A DNA stretch of 64,000 nucleotides from Microbacterium rhizomatis. Its GTDB lineage: Bacteria > Actinomycetota > Actinomycetes > Actinomycetales > Microbacteriaceae. The stretch spans positions 186,001 through 250,000 of the forward strand of contig NZ_VYSA01000002.1 in NCBI RefSeq assembly GCF_008710745.1, given 5' to 3'. Shown here one piece after another: positions 60,236 through 64,000 of the stretch; position 1 is the stretch's first letter, and every line of letters starts with the position of its first letter. The translations under genes and the position numbers were made by a program. The notes beneath the pieces are model-generated. The model was not told the DNA's origin. It did no database searches and was given only the letters and a program-made list of their open reading frames with translations.

Positions 60236-61900
60236 ATGACACCTGCAACCGCCACCCCGATGCGCACGCGCACCGCGCCGATCCCCCTCCAGACCCACGA
60301 ACCGTCCATCGAGATCCTGGGTCGCCTCGGTCCGCGCTACGACGAGATCCTCACCCCCGAGGCACTCGTGTTCCTCGCCGAACTGCACCAGCGCTTCGGC
60401 GGCCGCCGCCACGACCGGCTCGCCGACCGGATGCGCCGCCGTTTCGAGATCGGCAACGGACACGACCCTCGATTCCGCGACGACACCGCGCACATCCGCC
60501 ACGACACCGAGTGGCGCGTTGCGGGAGCAGGCCCAGGCCTTGAGGACCGCCGCGTCGAGATCACGGGACCGACCGATCCGAAGATGACGATCAACGCCCT
60601 GAACTCGGGCGCGAAGGTGTGGCTCGCCGACCAGGAGGACGCGACCTCGCCCACGTGGAAGAACGTCATCGAGGGCCAGCTGTCGCTGCGCGACGCGATC
60701 CGCGGCGAGCTCAGCTTCACCAGCCCCGAAGGAAAGACGTACGCGGTGACCGCCGAGCAGACACCGACGATCGTGATGCGCCCCCGCGGGTGGCACCTGT
60801 CCGAGGCGCACCTGCAGTTCACCGACCGCACCGGCCGGGCGCTCGCGACCTCGGGCTCGCTCGTCGACTTCGGGCTCTACTTCTTCCACAACGCGGCGCG
60901 TCTGATCGCGAACGGTCGCGGGCCGTACTTCTACATCGCGAAGCTCGAGTCCAGCGAAGAGGCGAAGCTGTGGGACGACGTCTTCTCGTTCAGCGAGGAG
61001 TACATCGGCATCCTGCACGGCACGATCCGCGCGACAGTGCTCATCGAGACGCTGCCGGCCGCATTCGAGATGGAGGAGATCCTCTACGAGCTGCGCGACC
61101 ACATCGCGGGCCTGAACGCCGGCCGGTGGGACTACATCTTCTCGATCATCAAGAACTACCGCGGCAGGGGCGCGCGGTTCGTGCTCCCCGATCGCAGCGA
61201 GGTGACGATGACGGTGCCGTTCATGCGCGCCTACACGGAGCTGCTCGTCAAGACGTGCCACAAGCGCGGGGCGTTCGCGATCGGCGGGATGAGCGCGTTC
61301 ATCCCGAACCGCAGAGACCCCGAGGTCACGGCGCGTGCGTTCGAGAAGGTCGCCGCCGACAAGAAGCGCGAGGCCGGCGACGGCTTCGACGGCACGTGGG
61401 TGGCCCACCCCGACCTGATCCCGACGGCGATGGCCGAGTTCGACGCGGTGCTCGGCGACAGGCCGAACCAGGTCGACCGTCAGCGCGACGACGTGGAGGT
61501 GACGGCATCCGATCTGCTCGATGTGCACATCGGACGCCCGGTGACGGCCGCCGGCGTGCATGCGAACGTGTCGGTGGCGATCAGGTACCTCGAGGCGTGG
61601 TTGCGGGGCCTCGGCGCCGTCGCGATCGACAACCTCATGGAGGATGCCGCGACCGCCGAGATCTCGCGCTCGCAGGTGTGGCAGTGGATCCATCAGGATC
61701 GCCGCACCGAAGACGGCACACCGATCACCCGCGATTACGTCGAAGAACTGATCGGCCAGGTGCTCGGCGAGGTCGAGCGCCGTGACGGCGATCGCTTCGA
61801 CGACGCGGCGGAGATCTTCCGCGACGTCGCCCTGGGGCAGGAGTTCCCCGCCTTCCTGACACTGCCCGCCTACTCGCGCTTCCTCATCGAGCTCGAGTGA
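60236..61900 (+). CDS. aceB: Malate synthase A
   Basis: A 554-residue malate synthase of the A type, which condenses glyoxylate with acetyl-CoA in the glyoxylate shunt. Landmarks are WLADQEDATSPTWKNVIEGQ, IVMRPRGWHLSEAH, YFYIAKLESSEEAKLWDDVF, ATVLIETLPAAFEMEEILYEL and GMSAFIPNR. ATG 60236 follows an AGGAAGAC purine stretch ~11 nt upstream. It is separated from ramB by a 204-bp regulatory gap that contains TTCTG-TCA-CAGAA (60039-60051). aceA follows by 55 nt in the same operon. Confidence 0.95.
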   Translation: MTPATATPMRTRTAPIPLQTHEPSIEILGRLGPRYDEILTPEALVFLAELHQRFGGRRHDRLADRMRRRFEIGNGHDPRFRDDTAHIRHDTEWRVAGAGPGLEDRRVEITGPTDPKMTINALNSGAKVWLADQEDATSPTWKNVIEGQLSLRDAIRGELSFTSPEGKTYAVTAEQTPTIVMRPRGWHLSEAHLQFTDRTGRALATSGSLVDFGLYFFHNAARLIANGRGPYFYIAKLESSEEAKLWDDVFSFSEEYIGILHGTIRATVLIETLPAAFEMEEILYELRDHIAGLNAGRWDYIFSIIKNYRGRGARFVLPDRSEVTMTVPFMRAYTELLVKTCHKRGAFAIGGMSAFIPNRRDPEVTARAFEKVAADKKREAGDGFDGTWVAHPDLIPTAMAEFDAVLGDRPNQVDRQRDDVEVTASDLLDVHIGRPVTAAGVHANVSVAIRYLEAWLRGLGAVAIDNLMEDAATAEISRSQVWQWIHQDRRTEDGTPITRDYVEELIGQVLGEVERRDGDRFDDAAEIFRDVALGQEFPAFLTLPAYSRFLIELE

Positions 61901-61955
61901 TCTCCACCGACCTCGGCTCATGCCAGCCGACCGAACCTCCCGCAAAGGAAAGATC

Positions 61956-63551
61956 ATGAACACGTACCGCGACGACATCGAGGCCGTCCGTGCCCTCAGA
62001 GCGCAGCACGGCTCGAGCTGGGATGCCATCGACCCCGAGTCCGCCGCCCGCATGCGGGCGCAGAACCGATTCCGCACCGGGCTCGAGATCGCCCAGTACA
62101 CGGCCGACATCATGCGCCGCGACATGGACGAGTACGACGCCGACTCTTCGGTGTACACGCAGTCGCTCGGGGTCTGGCACGGCTTCATCGGGCAGCAGAA
62201 GCTGATCTCGATCAAGAAGCACCTCAAGACGACGAACAAGCGGTACCTGTACCTGTCGGGGTGGATGGTCGCCGCGCTCCGTTCCGAGTTCGGCCCGCTT
62301 CCCGACCAGTCGATGCACGAGAAGACCTCGGTCCCGGCTCTGATCCAGGAGCTGTACACGTTCCTGCGGCAGGCCGACGCCCGCGAGCTCGACCTGCTCT
62401 TCACGAAGCTCGACGGTGCGCGCGCCGCGGGCGACGACACCGCGGTCGAGTTCATCCAGTCGCAGATCGACAACTACGAGACCCACGTCGTGCCGATCAT
62501 CGCCGATATCGACGCCGGCTTCGGCAACCCCGAGGCCACCTACCTTCTGGCCAAGAAGATGATCGAGGCGGGCGCGTGCGCCATCCAGATCGAGAACCAG
62601 GTGTCGGACGAGAAGCAGTGCGGCCACCAGGACGGCAAGGTCACGGTGCCGCACGAGGACTTCATCGCCAAGCTCACGGCGGTGCGTTACGCGTTCCTCG
62701 AGCTCGGCATCGACAACGGCATCATCGTCGCCCGGACCGACTCCCTCGGCGCCGGCCTCACGCAGAAGCTCGCCGTCACGAACGAACCGGGTGACCTGGG
62801 CGACCGGTACAACTCGTTCCTCGACGCCGAAGAGATCTCGGAGGCCGAACTCGGCAACGGCGACGTCGTGATCAAGCGGGGTGGCGCGCTGATGCGCCCG
62901 AAGCGTCTCGCCAGCAACCTGTACCAGTTCCGCCCGGGAACCGGTGAGGAGCGTGTCGTACTCGACTGCATCACGTCGCTGCGCAACGGTGCCGACCTGC
63001 TCTGGATCGAGACCGAGAAGCCGCACGTGGAGCAGATCGCCGCCATGGTGGACGCGATCCGCGAAGAGATCCCGAATGCGAAGCTCGTCTACAACAACAG
63101 CCCGTCGTTCAACTGGACGCTCAGCTTCCGGCAGCAGGCCTACGACCTGCTGGTCGAACAGGGCGAGGATGTCGCGGCCTACGACCGCGGCGACCTGATG
63201 AACGTCGAGTACGACGACACCGAGCTGGCACGGCTGGCGGACGAGAAGATCCGCACGTTCCAGCGCGACGGGTCGGCGCGCGCGGGCATCTTCCACCACC
63301 TGATCACGCTCCCGACCTACCACACAGCGGCCTTGTCGACCGATGACCTCGCGAAGGGGTACTTCGGCGAGGAGGGGATGCTCGCGTACGTGAAGGGCGT
63401 GCAGCGCCGCGAGATCCGCGAGGGGATCGCCACCGTCAAGCACCAGAACATGGCGGGCAGCGACATCGGCGACAACCACAAGGAGTACTTCGCCGGTGAC
63501 GCCGCCCTCAAGGCCGGCGGTCAGCACAACACGATGAGCCAGTTCAGCTGA
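61956..63551 (+). CDS. aceA: Isocitrate lyase (long, ~530-residue type)
   Basis: A 531-residue isocitrate lyase, splitting isocitrate to glyoxylate and succinate. The active-site motif is KQCGH at residues 220-224 with catalytic Cys222, inside SDEKQCGHQDGKVTVPHEDF. The length and this motif match the Pseudomonas-type longer isocitrate lyase rather than the ~430-residue enzyme with KKCGH. AAAGGAAAG lies 4-5 nt before the ATG. It follows aceB and is followed by a palindromic element at 63561-63621. Confidence 0.94.
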   Translation: MNTYRDDIEAVRALRAQHGSSWDAIDPESAARMRAQNRFRTGLEIAQYTADIMRRDMDEYDADSSVYTQSLGVWHGFIGQQKLISIKKHLKTTNKRYLYLSGWMVAALRSEFGPLPDQSMHEKTSVPALIQELYTFLRQADARELDLLFTKLDGARAAGDDTAVEFIQSQIDNYETHVVPIIADIDAGFGNPEATYLLAKKMIEAGACAIQIENQVSDEKQCGHQDGKVTVPHEDFIAKLTAVRYAFLELGIDNGIIVARTDSLGAGLTQKLAVTNEPGDLGDRYNSFLDAEEISEAELGNGDVVIKRGGALMRPKRLASNLYQFRPGTGEERVVLDCITSLRNGADLLWIETEKPHVEQIAAMVDAIREEIPNAKLVYNNSPSFNWTLSFRQQAYDLLVEQGEDVAAYDRGDLMNVEYDDTELARLADEKIRTFQRDGSARAGIFHHLITLPTYHTAALSTDDLAKGYFGEEGMLAYVKGVQRREIREGIATVKHQNMAGSDIGDNHKEYFAGDAALKAGGQHNTMSQFS

Positions 63552-63560
63552 CTCCTCATC

Positions 63561-63621
63561 CGCGAGACGCGGCTCCGGAACCTTCCTGACCCCAGGGATG
63601 GTGCCGGGGCCGCGTCTCGCG
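63561..63621. repeat. 61-bp palindromic element, copy 2 (intergenic)
   Basis: Arms 63561-63582 and 63600-63621 (22 bp, two mismatches) flank a 17-nt loop. The arm ends (cgcgagacgcg and cgcgtctcgcg) and the 22-17-22 layout equal those of the lysE copy. It starts 9 bp after the aceA stop and ends 32 bp before the aminotransferase start, so it may also act as the aceA terminator. Confidence 0.93.
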
Positions 63622-63653
63622 ACGGTTGTGAGCGCCCGGGTACGCTGGACGGC

Positions 63654-64000
63654 GTGACAGACAGCATCCCCGCCCTCTCCCGCAAGCTCAGCGCGATCGC
63701 CGAATCAGCGACGCTCAAGGTCGACGCCAAGGCCAAGGCCCTCCAGGCCGCCGGGCGCCCCGTGATCAGCTATGCGGCGGGCGAGCCCGATTTCGCGACA
63801 CCGCAATTCATCGTGGATGCCGCGGCCGAGGCCCTCCACGACCCCAAGAACTTCCGCTACACGCCGGCGGCCGGCCTGCCGGTGCTCCGCGAGGCCATCG
63901 CCGTCAAGACGCTGCGCGACTCGGGACTCGACGTCGATGCATCCCGCATCGTCGTCACCAACGGCGGCAAGCAGGCGGTGTACCAGGCGTTCCAGGCGGT
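63654..64000 (+). CDS. aspC: Aspartate/aromatic aminotransferase (C-terminus outside window)
   Basis: The first ~115 residues of a class-I PLP aminotransferase ([88 protein letters not shown]). The family block AAGEPDF binds substrate. GTG 63654 has TACGCT 7 nt upstream. In related genomes an aspartate aminotransferase gene often sits near tRNA-Trp-secE; here the repeat array, putrescine and glyoxylate clusters lie in between. Confidence 0.88.
   Translation, partial: MTDSIPALSRKLSAIAESATLKVDAKAKALQAAGRPVISYAAGEPDFATPQFIVDAAAEALHDPKNFRYTPAAGLPVLREAIAVKTLRDSGLDVDASRIVVTNGGKQAVYQAFQA

Overview
The window is high-GC actinobacterial DNA, most like Microbacterium or a close Microbacteriaceae relative. 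The evidence is the gene content and style: a DUF222/HNH 13E12-type gene, a TOBE-domain molybdate regulator, a long acidic NusG, a putrescine oxidase operon and a RamB-type regulator beside aceB/aceA. There are no phage, IS or CRISPR structures, and it reads as a chromosomal segment. A striking general feature is that at least seventeen genes carry a TANNNT hexamer exactly 6-7 nt before their start codon, which suggests widespread leaderless transcription.

Layout. 1-6.8 kb and 9-15 kb hold a molybdenum block: molybdate uptake (modABC with a TOBE/HTH regulator), cofactor synthesis (MoeB-rhodanese, two MoeA, MoaC, MoaD, MoaE, Mog/MoaB, MobA, a DUF6457 partner), the sulfurtransferase FdhD and a YdeP/FdhF-like molybdopterin oxidoreductase that is the probable client. 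MoaA is not in the window. This block and its flanks are unusually rich in short tandem repeats, the clearest being a 12-bp in-frame array inside mobA. 15-28.6 kb holds a GH63-like hydrolase, an HNH gene, a HerA-like ATPase, PAP2 and deazaflavin-type enzymes, a Bcr-like exporter, a DUF3105-DUF305 pair and a CtpE-like P-type ATPase. 28.6-33.8 kb is a sugar ABC importer (no ATPase) divergent from its LacI regulator.

33.9-49.2 kb contains the secE-nusG-rplK-rplA-rplJ-rplL set, all on the minus strand in the usual order. It is broken into three pieces by a TetR/SDR/saccharopine-dehydrogenase-like/acyl-CoA-ligase module and by a transport and redox segment (YqaJ nuclease, MarR-controlled drug exporter, quinone oxidoreductase, LysG/LysE, DUF1801, acylphosphatase). 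tRNA-Trp lies just upstream of secE. 49.3-50.1 kb is an array of long palindromic repeats around a GIY-YIG nuclease gene whose start is out of frame.

50.1-58.4 kb is a five-gene putrescine/GABA catabolic operon (gabT, puo, universal stress protein, amino acid/amine permease, aldehyde dehydrogenase) divergent from a PucR-type regulator. 58.5-63.6 kb is the glyoxylate shunt (RamB-like regulator, aceB, aceA). The window ends inside an aspartate aminotransferase gene. A 61-bp palindromic element occurs twice, once in frame within lysE and once between aceA and the aminotransferase gene.
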